Positions 45,087-55,251 of a stretch of DNA of 64,000 nucleotides are shown piece after piece (within the stretch, counting starts at the first letter, position 1; each line of letters begins with the position of its first letter). The stretch is from CAWDMW01 sp963803575. Lineage in GTDB: Bacteria; Pseudomonadota; Alphaproteobacteria; Rickettsiales; UBA998. The stretch covers positions 124,001-188,000 of the forward strand of contig CAWDMW010000002.1 in the NCBI GenBank assembly GCA_963803575.1, read 5' to 3'. The position numbers were made by a program, and so were the translations under genes. The notes under the pieces were generated by a model. The model was not told where the DNA came from and ran no database searches. It saw nothing but the letters and a program-made list of their open reading frames with translations.

Positions 45087-46201
45087 AAGCTGTGATTCCC
45101 CCAGAATTCAATACTACGTGAAAGACGCGGGCGCGTATCTTTCCACTCTTTTGCCATATGTGCGCATCTCGGTGCCATAGCCCTCAGCTCAGCGTAACGA
45201 CCAGCAGCATAAAGTGCTTCCATCAACCATGCATTGAGTGTTTCCGTCTGATAACCAGCACTAAGACAGTCTTGAAACAACGTCACCACCTCATCATACG
45301 AGCCATTACGCAATAACAGACGTCCTGCCTCAATGCGCACATCAATATCGTTGGGGAACTCTTCAAGGTAAACACGATATTTCTCTAATGCTTTTTGGCG
45401 ATTATCGTGCTCACGTTGGGCATCAAGCAAGCCGGTAAAGGCATAATCATCGTAGAAACGTGCCAGCCCAAGCTTTAATATCATATCATCTGGGTTCATG
45501 GCTTCCAGCTGCTCTACACGCATCAACATATGGGTAAACTGATTTTCAATTTTAGCGACAGATGATGCTGCCTGCACACGAATAGTGTTATTTTTATCCT
45601 GTAATGCCTGCCGGTAAATAGGCGCAAATGAAGGATGAAAACGGTCTGTCATACGGGTTAAGGCACGGCGCTTTTGCTGCTCGGTTCCCAGCACCATGAC
45701 ATCACGAAACGACACAACATGATAATCGCGCGTGCTTTCATCTTTGCCGCTGGTAATCATATCATAAAGCTTCTCTTCCCGGGAAAAGCCGAAATCCGGA
45801 TAAATGGCACGATACCACTGAGCAAATGGTTGTGTAAACCGTCCGTACATCATTGACATCACGCAGGCAAGCATCGTTCCCGCTGTACCTAAGATACTTG
45901 CAGCACCGCTCGTGATGCATAGCATATATAGATGCCTGATATCACGTCCGGCTGCTTTCAACATAATGGTAACTACTGTTATCACAATAGTGAGGATAAT
46001 ATGGATCAATACACTATAGATGAATGGCACGTTATTCCAGAACAACCAGTAAATATTCAGGCCATGCAGTAATGTCCATACAGCAGCAGCTAGTAAGGCT
46101 AATACTTCATTACTCGCTGAAACACGTTCAGCGTCATGAACGTCTTCAGGAATCAGATACGATTTTACGGTATTATAGGAGTGAGGATAAAGCCGCGACA
46201 T
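45083..46201 (-). CDS. pelE: PelE, Pel inner-membrane scaffold
   Basis: PelE joins PelD, PelF and PelG in the inner-membrane synthase complex. The 372-residue protein has two or three N-terminal membrane segments (about 30-120: LLAAAVWTLLHGLNIYWLFW, LIHIILTIVITVVTIML, GAASILGTAGTMLACVM), then a cytoplasmic region with a HEAT-like and TPR-like helical repeat (LEKYRVYLEEFPNDIDVRIE, GRLLLRNGSYDEVVTLFQ). It lies between pelD (6-base gap) and pelF (4-base overlap), as in known Pel operons. Confidence 0.9.
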   Translation of the reverse strand: MSRLYPHSYNTVKSYLIPEDVHDAERVSASNEVLALLAAAVWTLLHGLNIYWLFWNNVPFIYSVLIHIILTIVITVVTIMLKAAGRDIRHLYMLCITSGAASILGTAGTMLACVMSMMYGRFTQPFAQWYRAIYPDFGFSREEKLYDMITSGKDESTRDYHVVSFRDVMVLGTEQQKRRALTRMTDRFHPSFAPIYRQALQDKNNTIRVQAASSVAKIENQFTHMLMRVEQLEAMNPDDMILKLGLARFYDDYAFTGLLDAQREHDNRQKALEKYRVYLEEFPNDIDVRIEAGRLLLRNGSYDEVVTLFQDCLSAGYQTETLNAWLMEALYAAGRYAELRAMAPRCAHMAKEWKDTRPRLSRSIEFWGNHSL

Positions 46202-46207
46202 AGATGC

Positions 46208-47572
46208 TTATTCCTCATGCAATGCAGAAAGGGAAAATGAATAATTCACTCCACGCGCATGTTTAGATGTTTCTTTAAGCAATTCTTTTTCAATACGATC
46301 ACGCACAATTCTCGCACCACGTGCATCGGTTGCTGGCAAAATAATAACGTAATGACCATTAGTTTGCTGATGGTCAAAGGCAAAATCCACCTGTCGCAAT
46401 GCCTTATCCGCAATGCTGGAAACCAACCGCGCAACACGCACCCTTGTATCTGGGTCTAATGCATCGTGATTAGACACATTCACGTTAAGCATGAATACGT
46501 TAAATTTCACCCGCTTCGCCAACGACGTTATATAGTCGCGATGACGGTTAAAGAAGCTTCGGGTCATCAGGTTATGCTCAGGATTAATTGTGGCATCATC
46601 CATTGCAGATTGATAATGCTTAGCATTTAACAGGGCTAAAGCAATCCACTCACATAAAGCACGGAAACTTTGCACTGTTTCCAGATTCAGTTCTAAAAAT
46701 GGTATAGACTCTATCTTTAACATGCCAAGCACCGTACCCGTTTCAGGGTCTTTCAGACAACCGGCCAGCACTCCTGCACCATTTAGCAAACGTTCATGTT
46801 CTTCATTTAACACACATAATGTTTCATGCTGAGTAATCACCGCTTTAAACAACGCATCCTGACCATGAAACAAACGAGGATAACGATCATGATCTTCCTG
46901 ACTCCAGCCTTCCGTCAAACGACACTCCAGCCCCTCACCTTGCAGCAGATAAAGAGAAAATTTCTCAGCACCCAGCGCAGACTTCACCATGGTAGACACA
47001 CCATCAATCACCTGATCGGGGTTAAGTTTCTCAATTGCTCTGGCAGCACGCAGGGCGCCTGTTTCTGTTCGCACACGGTTTACAATATTTAGTTCTAGCT
47101 GTTCCTTACGATTTCTTACCTTCTCAAATGAGTCAGCAAAGGCCACTTCACGCTCACGTGTATCTTCCAGATCTTCAATCAGCTTGTCGTATTTATGAAT
47201 ATGGCGAGAACGCAATTCACCAAGTGCTACGGCTGTCATCAGCCACATAATAGGGCGCAATGCCACTTCAAACAACCAGTCGTAAAAGTCCTGATCAATC
47301 TGCTGCTCAGGCAAATTCCCCAGCAACAGCACAAGTGTTGCAATCAGCACAGCAAAAAGCCCTTCATTCACCCCATATTGCGCGCTGATAAAAACAACCG
47401 CAATCCAAAATGGATGGGGATACACATCGACAAAACGCGGGCTGCTATCTATCATCAGATTGAGTAATATCGCTGCTGCAAAAAAGAGCGCCAGTTCAAT
47501 CAGCGCCGATAGGCGTAGACCAAAGACCCGCCTATGGTGCTGATGATGCACGTGAGCTGAATATTCTTCCAT
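46208..47572 (-). CDS. pelD: PelD, c-di-GMP receptor of the Pel system
   Basis: PelD activates Pel synthesis when c-di-GMP binds its degenerate GGDEF domain. The 454-residue protein has four membrane segments (about 22-125), a coiled linker (about 135-180, EDLEDTREREVAFADSFEKV), a GAF domain (about 185-320, FSLYLLQGEGLECRL) and a GGDEF-like domain (about 330-450). The active-site GGDEF is replaced by QTNGHY, but the inhibitory-site motif RxxD is kept as R393-Q-V-D396 at the canonical distance. So binding, not synthesis, of c-di-GMP is expected. It lies 28 bases after pelB; there is no room for pelC between them. Confidence 0.93.
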   Translation of the reverse strand: MEEYSAHVHHQHHRRVFGLRLSALIELALFFAAAILLNLMIDSSPRFVDVYPHPFWIAVVFISAQYGVNEGLFAVLIATLVLLLGNLPEQQIDQDFYDWLFEVALRPIMWLMTAVALGELRSRHIHKYDKLIEDLEDTREREVAFADSFEKVRNRKEQLELNIVNRVRTETGALRAARAIEKLNPDQVIDGVSTMVKSALGAEKFSLYLLQGEGLECRLTEGWSQEDHDRYPRLFHGQDALFKAVITQHETLCVLNEEHERLLNGAGVLAGCLKDPETGTVLGMLKIESIPFLELNLETVQSFRALCEWIALALLNAKHYQSAMDDATINPEHNLMTRSFFNRHRDYITSLAKRVKFNVFMLNVNVSNHDALDPDTRVRVARLVSSIADKALRQVDFAFDHQQTNGHYVIILPATDARGARIVRDRIEKELLKETSKHARGVNYSFSLSALHEE

Positions 47573-47600
47573 AATTAAGTATAACCTCTAAAACATCTCT

Positions 47601-50600
47601 TTAATAACGATACTGCAACCGCACACCAGCGCGTGTTACATCTCCCTCTGCTGCACCACCGCGGAAACCGTAACTGGCACGCCCCTGCACAGACACTTCG
47701 TCAGTCAGGTAATGCGTCACACGCCCTTCCACTGTCGGGCCACTATCTCCGCTAATACGGTCAAAACCGTAGCTAGCCAGCCCCTCAATATTCGTGTCAT
47801 CATTCAGATCATAACTGCCAAACACTGAAAGGGAATGCACTTCACGGCTATCCATCGGGAAACGCTGAAATGGTATGCCATCTGCATCAATAGCATTCTT
47901 CTCGCTCGTCTCATATTCTGCATCCAACCCGTAAGCAACAGATACATAAGGGATTTCCATCAACCGATACGAAGCCATACCCTCTAGCGTGACGGTAGAT
48001 GACAACCCGTCTTCCTGCTGAGTATTATAACGGTTCAGACCCAATTCTCCTGAAAGCGTTACCTTATCATTCAAAACATAGCGATGGCCGACCTGCACAC
48101 GATCACGAGTGGCATCATCAAGGATACCTTCAACAAATTCCCAGTAAGGGCGGTGATATTCAATACCAACATTCGTCATACCATAACGATGAATCACGCT
48201 ATGATACGCACCAAGCCCCGCTGTATCATTATTGGCGAATAATGATATTTGTGACTGTGTTCCTTCATCGGTGAAATACCGGAAAAAGACCTCTCCGCGT
48301 TGCAGGTTATCTTCAAACGCGTCCCGGCGTCCATCAGCACGACGCAATATGACTGAGTCAACGTCATTATTTTGCACAATAATACCTGCCTGCATATGCT
48401 CATTTATATCATAGCTGGCTCCAAAGGTAGTGATTACCTCATCATTATTCCCCAGCGCCCGCCATTCAACATCAGCATACACTCCAGCCGCGTGACTGCG
48501 CTCAATGCCTCGTTGTAGCCTGATAATATCTTCATTATCCGGATCACGCTGATGCGCCTTATGAATGAGCGTGCGGGCATACGGCCAGTTCCCAATATAA
48601 TTCTCTACATTCGCGGCAAAGCCAAGCACTTGCGCATTGTCAGGATGCACTTTAACCAACTGGCGAACCTGACGGCTGGCATCATATGCGCGACCGGTTT
48701 CTATATCTATGCGCGCATGAATCAACTGATTTTGAATAGCATAATTCTGATTACGCTTCACCATATCCGTCTGATTCTCACGCACCGGATGCACCCACAC
48801 AGCCCCATTTGCATCCTGCATGACGCTAAACGTATACCCCGTTTCTGCCACTAGCAATGTTTCGCTATATCCTTCACTCGTGTAGCTTAACCAGTCATAG
48901 GCATTTACATCAGGCAAACGTAATGCTGGTAGCTCATCAGTGTTTTGTGAAACCGGGTTGACCAATAATAGTTTCCGGCCATTATCCAACAAACGATAAG
49001 CAGTGGCTTGCGTACTACTCAAAGATAGGGGAGTAAGCATAACGGCAGATGAATCTTCCGGATCCATCCAGTTTGCTAACGACTCTTTCGCCATGGCGTG
49101 CTTATCAATATCTACCAGCATGGCAGAGTAGTCCGCTTTCAACTGACGATCATCCGGAAAGTCTTTCAGTAACGCATTAAAGACTGCAACACCCTGTTCA
49201 GGGTATCCTGCAAAAGCTAATGAACGGGCAGCCATAGAGCGCAGTTCTGCATCATCGGAGGCCGCACGCTTACCTGCCTGCATGACTTCCTGATAATATA
49301 CCGCTGCACGATCATCGCGATCACGACGCAATATTTGTGCATATGAAAAGTGCGGTCGATATGCGGTCGCTTGTGCAAGAGGCTGTGGCATGGTGCCATG
49401 GAAATAACGTTGCAACGTTGTACGTGCCTCAGAGTAATCAGCATCATTATAATACGCCACCCCTAAAGCACCCAACACTAACGGATTATTGGGGGATACG
49501 TCTAATGCTTTCAGATAAGCCCGTTTTTCATGTTCTTCCAGTTCATACTGACCCGCCAGCTCACCATACCGCATCAGGCGCTTTACCTGCTGCGCGCTCG
49601 CAATACGCGTATCAAGAAATGCTCCCACCGCTTCGGATGACGTGCCCTCTTCTTGTGCCGCCGCTAATGCCTCAATATAACGAAACTCCGTAGATTCCGT
49701 ATCAAGCATGGCAGGGTATTGCGCGGCAAGCACATGCAACTGCTCATCCGTCACACCTGCCGCTAACAGATCCAGCCATTGATGATGCTCGATAGCGTCT
49801 GCTGCACCATTGGCACGTTGAATAATCCAGACTACCGCGTCTCGCTCGTAAACAGGCCCCCATAAATAAAGAAGCTGCTGAACCAAAGGAGAGTCCGGCT
49901 CAGAGGCCGTAGCAAGCGAAGCAAACATCGCAATCGCCGTATCACGCTGACCATGTTGCAGCAAATTATACGCGATTTGTGCATGAAGCTCGCTATCGTT
50001 TGGGTGCTTGTCAGCCACTTGCTGCCAAAAATTCACTAAAACATCCTGCTGTTTGGTCTTTGCCAGATGGTCGGCATAAAGTGATGCCCACGCACGAGGC
50101 TGCGCGATTGCCATATCACGAATGTAAGGCATGATATAGGCTTCCTGTCCACCATCAACCAATGCATAAATAATCGCCTGACGTCGCTTTTCACCCGTTC
50201 CCTGGCGTAAAATCGCCAACCCATATTGACGCAGCTCTGCTGCGTGTTCCGGACTGCTACGTGCCAGTTTTGACAATACATACAGGTAATCCCGTTCCGT
50301 CTGGCCACCTGCACTCCTACTCTGCCGAAGCAAAGGTAACACTTCAGCATATTGTCCAGATTTAAGATATGCTTGGGTAACAAACGTACGGTGTAGCGGT
50401 GTTTTTGCCCCACCATATAAATACTCGGCAATTTCCACGGCATTCTGGTATCGCTTATATTTCATCGCTGAATAATAAGCCGCTTCGTAAATATCCGCAT
50501 TAAAGGACACACCATCCTTCAAATAATCGCGGATTACCTGCACATCTTCTCTGGCAGCAGCCATTGGGAACCATGCTGCATCCAGTACGGTATTTTCACG

Positions 50601-51980
50601 CATTTCTCTGGCGATAGAAAGATACGTCAGGGCTGAATCAAGCTTGCCACTATCATGTAACAACTGTGCAACCGCCACAACTTCGGTATCGGTTAAACTA
50701 TCTGCCGGAGGTAAAGCAGCCGTAAATTCATTGACGCACTGATCAAAGCCTTTGCGCGCGCATAATAGCGCAAGCTGCAATCTGCGGGAGAAGGACAACT
50801 CTTCACGCATAGCGGCGGTCACATCTGCCTGCGATGACTTCTTATCGTTCGCTACCAGTAAGATGGCTTGCAAATAAAAGTCATTATTTTCCTCTGCCAT
50901 CGCTTTAGCACGGCCATTGAGCTTATGTAACAACGCACGATCATCGCGACCAATCGCAAGATCCACAAGCACAAGTACCTCGTTAGCATCAAGCTGATCG
51001 TAATCAATATGTTCACGCAATTCACTAACAACCGCCTGATTGCCAAACAGCGATGCCAGCACCATTAAGTCGTCCAGCAAACCTGCCTGCAACCGATCAT
51101 CCTGATAATGTGACAGCATTAACGCGTAAGCCTGTTTTTGCTTACCCGTATTACTCAGAATCACAATATACTGAGAAAACAGCCGTGCATTATCTTCAAT
51201 CTGATCGCGGTAATAACTGATGAAGTCATAAGCTGCTTGCGGCCTGACACGATAGAGCAAGATATTAGATACTTGCGCAATATAAGATGGGCGCAAATTC
51301 AGTTCATGTAGCGAGTTGGCGTAGTCTGCCACTTTGTCCATCTGATCCGTATCGGCATAAAGTCGCATAGCCAGATCATGATCGCTAAATCGCATTTTTT
51401 GCGGGAATCGTTCACGGAACAATACCAGCATATCTAGTGCTTCTTCGTAACGCTTAACCGATGCAAGCAATCGAATCAGATCGCGAAAATCCTGCGGTGC
51501 CGCCTGCTTTTCGTTCATAATCCGCTTGACCATCAGCGGAATATTTTTATCTGTATTCTGATTCAGACGGTATTGCTCCAGCAGTTTTTGGCTATTAACA
51601 TCACTGGCAACCAGCTGATTCATCTCTTCCAGATTACGCAAATAATCTTCTGGCCGCTGGCCATACTGATACAACCGCCCCAACTCCTCACGTGCGCCCA
51701 AATGGGAAGGATTGGCAGAAACAAACGCCTCCATCACTTCAATGGCGTCTTCCACTTCCGCATATTGCAAATGCACTCTGACCAAATGCATCACGGTGTC
51801 AATCGACACATCACCCTGACGATATTGTTCTTTATATAAGCGCATTGCTTCTTCATATTCTTTGTCTTTATAGCGTGTAAGTGCGATTTCCTTATCACTG
51901 GGAATCAGGAAGATGCTTGCCACGATGGCAGCAAAAACAAACAAAGTGGCCAGAGCTAAAAAGCGGGTACGACGTTTCAT
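47601..51980 (-). CDS. pelB: PelB, TPR/outer-membrane porin for Pel export
   Basis: PelB spans the periplasm with TPR repeats and ends in an outer-membrane beta-barrel that secretes Pel. The 1459-residue protein is longer than the Pseudomonas one (1193). An N-terminal membrane anchor (about 7-26, FLALATLFVFAAIVASIFLI) is followed by TPR-type repeats to about 1160 (for example LGRLYQYGQRPEDYLRNLEE and LGALGVAYYNDADYSEARTT). A barrel of about 295 residues then begins near GVYADVEWRALGNND and ends with VRLQYRY, an aromatic terminal residue typical of barrels. In Pseudomonas PelC forms a ring below the barrel; here pelC is absent. Confidence 0.93.
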   Translation of the reverse strand: MKRRTRFLALATLFVFAAIVASIFLIPSDKEIALTRYKDKEYEEAMRLYKEQYRQGDVSIDTVMHLVRVHLQYAEVEDAIEVMEAFVSANPSHLGAREELGRLYQYGQRPEDYLRNLEEMNQLVASDVNSQKLLEQYRLNQNTDKNIPLMVKRIMNEKQAAPQDFRDLIRLLASVKRYEEALDMLVLFRERFPQKMRFSDHDLAMRLYADTDQMDKVADYANSLHELNLRPSYIAQVSNILLYRVRPQAAYDFISYYRDQIEDNARLFSQYIVILSNTGKQKQAYALMLSHYQDDRLQAGLLDDLMVLASLFGNQAVVSELREHIDYDQLDANEVLVLVDLAIGRDDRALLHKLNGRAKAMAEENNDFYLQAILLVANDKKSSQADVTAAMREELSFSRRLQLALLCARKGFDQCVNEFTAALPPADSLTDTEVVAVAQLLHDSGKLDSALTYLSIAREMRENTVLDAAWFPMAAAREDVQVIRDYLKDGVSFNADIYEAAYYSAMKYKRYQNAVEIAEYLYGGAKTPLHRTFVTQAYLKSGQYAEVLPLLRQSRSAGGQTERDYLYVLSKLARSSPEHAAELRQYGLAILRQGTGEKRRQAIIYALVDGGQEAYIMPYIRDMAIAQPRAWASLYADHLAKTKQQDVLVNFWQQVADKHPNDSELHAQIAYNLLQHGQRDTAIAMFASLATASEPDSPLVQQLLYLWGPVYERDAVVWIIQRANGAADAIEHHQWLDLLAAGVTDEQLHVLAAQYPAMLDTESTEFRYIEALAAAQEEGTSSEAVGAFLDTRIASAQQVKRLMRYGELAGQYELEEHEKRAYLKALDVSPNNPLVLGALGVAYYNDADYSEARTTLQRYFHGTMPQPLAQATAYRPHFSYAQILRRDRDDRAAVYYQEVMQAGKRAASDDAELRSMAARSLAFAGYPEQGVAVFNALLKDFPDDRQLKADYSAMLVDIDKHAMAKESLANWMDPEDSSAVMLTPLSLSSTQATAYRLLDNGRKLLLVNPVSQNTDELPALRLPDVNAYDWLSYTSEGYSETLLVAETGYTFSVMQDANGAVWVHPVRENQTDMVKRNQNYAIQNQLIHARIDIETGRAYDASRQVRQLVKVHPDNAQVLGFAANVENYIGNWPYARTLIHKAHQRDPDNEDIIRLQRGIERSHAAGVYADVEWRALGNNDEVITTFGASYDINEHMQAGIIVQNNDVDSVILRRADGRRDAFEDNLQRGEVFFRYFTDEGTQSQISLFANNDTAGLGAYHSVIHRYGMTNVGIEYHRPYWEFVEGILDDATRDRVQVGHRYVLNDKVTLSGELGLNRYNTQQEDGLSSTVTLEGMASYRLMEIPYVSVAYGLDAEYETSEKNAIDADGIPFQRFPMDSREVHSLSVFGSYDLNDDTNIEGLASYGFDRISGDSGPTVEGRVTHYLTDEVSVQGRASYGFRGGAAEGDVTRAGVRLQYRY

Positions 51981-52030
51981 GAAAAATTGTCTAGATGGAT
52001 GAGTACAAACAGCAAATAAAGAAACCTGCC

Positions 52031-54376
52031 CTAAACATCATCCACCCCTGTCAGCACAAGCTGAAGTGGTTGGATAGCAGACGAACGGATAACGAATTTT
52101 AACATGTTGTTGTCTTTAACAGTCAACACCTCATTATGCAACGTTTTCCCATCCTGTATCACATGCATTTGCACTTTTTTCGATAATGGCCAGTAAAATT
52201 GCATCACACCGCGACCAAATCCTTGCATAATCATCTGCATCTGCCCGCCATTAACGCTTCTTTCATGAAAGGTCATGGCTCGCACTACCCAGCGACTACC
52301 TATCAAATAAGGATGCCGGGCTTTTAAAGGGTACGTTAGGCGCTGCATATCTGACAACGCAATAATCGGCGTATCAACAGAAGGATTTAGAAAGACATAT
52401 AAACTCCCCTGATAATGCTTCATACCCAGCACTCCTTCAGAGCGTTCCCAATCAACCGTCTTTAATGTAGCGCGATCAAAACGAATGGTTTGCAATTGCC
52501 CACGATGCGCAATCTGCCAGCGATCTTTCTCTAAATAAATAAGCTGCGCCTGAAAAAACCCATTGGCAATATCCACATAATGACTGGCAAATACTGGCGT
52601 GATATCCTGTGACAATGCATAACTAAGATTCTGCCTTAAAGCAGATAAGCTGGTTTGTTTCTCTGCTGAGTAGCTATGGTAATAGATATTGAATGGGCTA
52701 ACACGTCGTGGCGTCTCGGTGTTTTTGACGGTATTCACCAAATGCCGATACCCAAAAAATTGTTTGCGCCACAAATCAGTATAGGTGTTTTCATTACTAT
52801 TGGAGGAATAAACCTGCCGCTCTTTCCCGACTTTCAACCCAATAGGTGCCACGTAAGAATAAGATGGATAGGCAGGATCAAACCGGCTATCACCGCCATT
52901 AATGTTCAGTAATTTTGTCTGGCGCGCTTCACGCAAGGCAGATTCTGCCGGATTCGTATCCCCTGACCATTGAATCAGACGAATACGCTTATCTACCGGT
53001 GCCAAATCCTGAAGATACCGCACAGATCCACCAATTTCCAGCGACAAATCAAACGGATCACAGGAATAACTACGAGGCCGTTTATAGTATTTCTTCACAA
53101 TAGCATCGTAAGGCGTATCTTCAATAGTAATACTGCTCTCCAGCAATGGTTTCCAGCCTTCCCGTAACGGCGCAGCATGGCCAAACACCTGCCCAAGCGC
53201 ATTATAAATAGATTTCTGCTGCTTAGGCGGTGCCGGATAATCATCTAAGTACTGAACTTCGTCACGTGGGTGTGCATGATCGAAATACCGCCAAAATAGC
53301 GGATGACTATAGGTGTGGCTGGCCGGCTCAATATTTTCCAGCGCAAAAATATCGCGTGCAACATCTGCACTATGAGGCAATCCATAGCACTCCGCATCCA
53401 GATCAGCTACAATGGGTGCAACCGTAAAGGGAAGCTGATGATAGGGGCGATAAATTTCACGACGCAGGACTTCTGCCGTAATAACACGTTTCGCTGCGTA
53501 TTTTTCAATTTCGGACACATTATTCCATCCATCACCATCCATATGGCTATAAAAGATACGGTGACCATTCAAGGTCGTCACATCAGGACGTGGGCGATCA
53601 TCCGCGCCCAACGCACGACTTAAGAAACGGAACGGATCAACCAGCCATCGTTGCAGCAGCACCTCTTCATCCTGAGCGTCCATCTCATAATAGAATCCGT
53701 ACCCTTCCGCAATGTAGCCACCATTCTCATGCGTTGTCACAAGGTCGCTACGCAGCGTTGTACCCAGTTCATTACGGCTATTCATAGCCAGATGTATGGA
53801 AGCTTCCGGCAATGCCTGCATATTATAATAAGCAGGCAGCACACCATCGTAACTGCGCTCAAATTCAACCATCAAATCATTTTGCTTGGCAATAGTCGTG
53901 CTATAGGTCAATTCTGTCCAGTTACCTGTGTCATGCATACCAATGTAAGAAAATAAACGATTCACCCGTGCGCGCCCATGTGCCATATCACGCCAGCGCG
54001 TATTAATCCCTGGATTCCCCATAATTAACAGCTTCTTTTGCTTAGATGCTCCCGCTTCAAGCCATTCCATGTAACGCTCAACGTTCTTGACCATCACACC
54101 CGAAGGAAGCCATAACACCACACCGGCCACATCATCACGCCATGCAGGGAATGCATCCGTAATATCAATATACTCCATGTGAAACCCAAGCCAGTTAAGC
54201 GGCATTTCCAGCACACGATGCACCAGCGAAAAGCGCGGTATTTCCTCTGAAGCTGGATCATATAATGCATAGACCACGCGCGGCAATGGCGTTGGATCAT
54301 CCGCCCATATTGCCGAAACTAATGCCGTCCATACGATTATGCTCGCACAGATCATTCCTATCATACGTTGCATCAT
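52031..54376 (-). CDS. PelA C-terminal part: Pel deacetylase
   Basis: This 781-residue protein corresponds to the PelA region after the hydrolase domain: a Rossmann-like segment, a NodB-like deacetylase and a C-terminal beta region. It has its own Sec signal (cleavage likely after AIWA, about residue 25), so it is exported independently. Deacetylase residues: IFYSHMDGDGWNNVSE (catalytic Asp), VAPIVADLDAECYG, and the zinc pair in SHTYSHPLFW (HxxxH). Deacetylation makes Pel cationic. Its start overlaps the end of the separate hydrolase gene (TAATG). Confidence 0.9.
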   Translation of the reverse strand: MMQRMIGMICASIIVWTALVSAIWADDPTPLPRVVYALYDPASEEIPRFSLVHRVLEMPLNWLGFHMEYIDITDAFPAWRDDVAGVVLWLPSGVMVKNVERYMEWLEAGASKQKKLLIMGNPGINTRWRDMAHGRARVNRLFSYIGMHDTGNWTELTYSTTIAKQNDLMVEFERSYDGVLPAYYNMQALPEASIHLAMNSRNELGTTLRSDLVTTHENGGYIAEGYGFYYEMDAQDEEVLLQRWLVDPFRFLSRALGADDRPRPDVTTLNGHRIFYSHMDGDGWNNVSEIEKYAAKRVITAEVLRREIYRPYHQLPFTVAPIVADLDAECYGLPHSADVARDIFALENIEPASHTYSHPLFWRYFDHAHPRDEVQYLDDYPAPPKQQKSIYNALGQVFGHAAPLREGWKPLLESSITIEDTPYDAIVKKYYKRPRSYSCDPFDLSLEIGGSVRYLQDLAPVDKRIRLIQWSGDTNPAESALREARQTKLLNINGGDSRFDPAYPSYSYVAPIGLKVGKERQVYSSNSNENTYTDLWRKQFFGYRHLVNTVKNTETPRRVSPFNIYYHSYSAEKQTSLSALRQNLSYALSQDITPVFASHYVDIANGFFQAQLIYLEKDRWQIAHRGQLQTIRFDRATLKTVDWERSEGVLGMKHYQGSLYVFLNPSVDTPIIALSDMQRLTYPLKARHPYLIGSRWVVRAMTFHERSVNGGQMQMIMQGFGRGVMQFYWPLSKKVQMHVIQDGKTLHNEVLTVKDNNMLKFVIRSSAIQPLQLVLTGVDDV

Positions 54377-55251
54377 TATGGCCGTGGATCCACCTGATTA
54401 AGTTCAATCGTTGTTACGTAGGGTAAAAACCCGTTTGCCTCATGTTTCTCATAGATGGTTTTCACCATCTCCGTATCATCCATATGCCAGTAATCCAGTG
54501 CCAGCAATTGCAAGTGAGGTGCTTTTTGCTTTAATGCCAACATTTTGGCAGCATATTCTTCATACACATGGTCAGGGAACAAGGTATGCTCACCATCGTC
54601 AAAATCATAATTCACCAAAATACCTTCGGCCAGCACATAATCCACTTCATGCACCACTTGTGGCATCACGTGAAAGCCACGATTCACCATAATTTTGATG
54701 TTTGGGTAGTGCTGACGTATCATCTTAATCATGTTTGCTGAAGCCTCAATCATCCCTGCATATTTTTCAGGCTGCTGTAACTCCATCGCTTCCACGCTAT
54801 CCAGCGTATCCAAAAAAATACCCTTGAACCCTTTTTGCAGAATTGAAGGGATAACATCTTCAATAATATAACGTGTCCATTCCGGATTGCGGACATCCAC
54901 CGCAAAATGTCCCGGCCAGTTTGGATTTTCTTCCAGCAATGCATTTGCCTGCTTCACCTGCTCAAAATCCGTGCGATACGTTTCAATCTCTCCGGCACTA
55001 ACGTAGCCCAGTATGACCCGGTTGCGACCTTTTAAATCCTGCAATGACGGGTGTTTATCACGATCGAACACAATAATGTCGTAAGAGTTGAACTCACGCG
55101 CTTTTGCCTCGTTGGCGTAATACACAATCCATTGCTTGTCAGGTGCCACAATCCGGCTTTCTTCCGCAGCTGCGTGCGCTTGCATCGCGTGTGTCATCAC
55201 CAGCCACCCCGCCACAATAATGGCTCCAATCACATACCCCATATGCCTCAT
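54376..55251 (-). CDS. PelA N-terminal part: Pel glycoside hydrolase (GH166/GH114-like)
   Basis: This 291-residue protein is the hydrolase domain normally found at the N-terminus of PelA, here a separate gene. A signal peptide (cleavage likely after AHA, about residue 28) precedes a TIM barrel: QWIVYYANEAKAREFNSYD, VILGYVSAGEIETYR, the acid-site GIFLDTLDSVEAM, IMVNRGFHV and YVLAEGILVNYDF, which supply the expected Asp and Glu. It would trim Pel in the periplasm. It overlaps pelX by 4 bases and the deacetylase gene by 3 bases. Confidence 0.9.
   Translation of the reverse strand: MRHMGYVIGAIIVAGWLVMTHAMQAHAAAEESRIVAPDKQWIVYYANEAKAREFNSYDIIVFDRDKHPSLQDLKGRNRVILGYVSAGEIETYRTDFEQVKQANALLEENPNWPGHFAVDVRNPEWTRYIIEDVIPSILQKGFKGIFLDTLDSVEAMELQQPEKYAGMIEASANMIKMIRQHYPNIKIMVNRGFHVMPQVVHEVDYVLAEGILVNYDFDDGEHTLFPDHVYEEYAAKMLALKQKAPHLQLLALDYWHMDDTEMVKTIYEKHEANGFLPYVTTIELNQVDPRP

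Noticed and set aside
54374..54378. PelA split as a frameshift error
   Set aside because: The downstream part has its own signal peptide and a start overlapping the stop, so two separate proteins are more likely.
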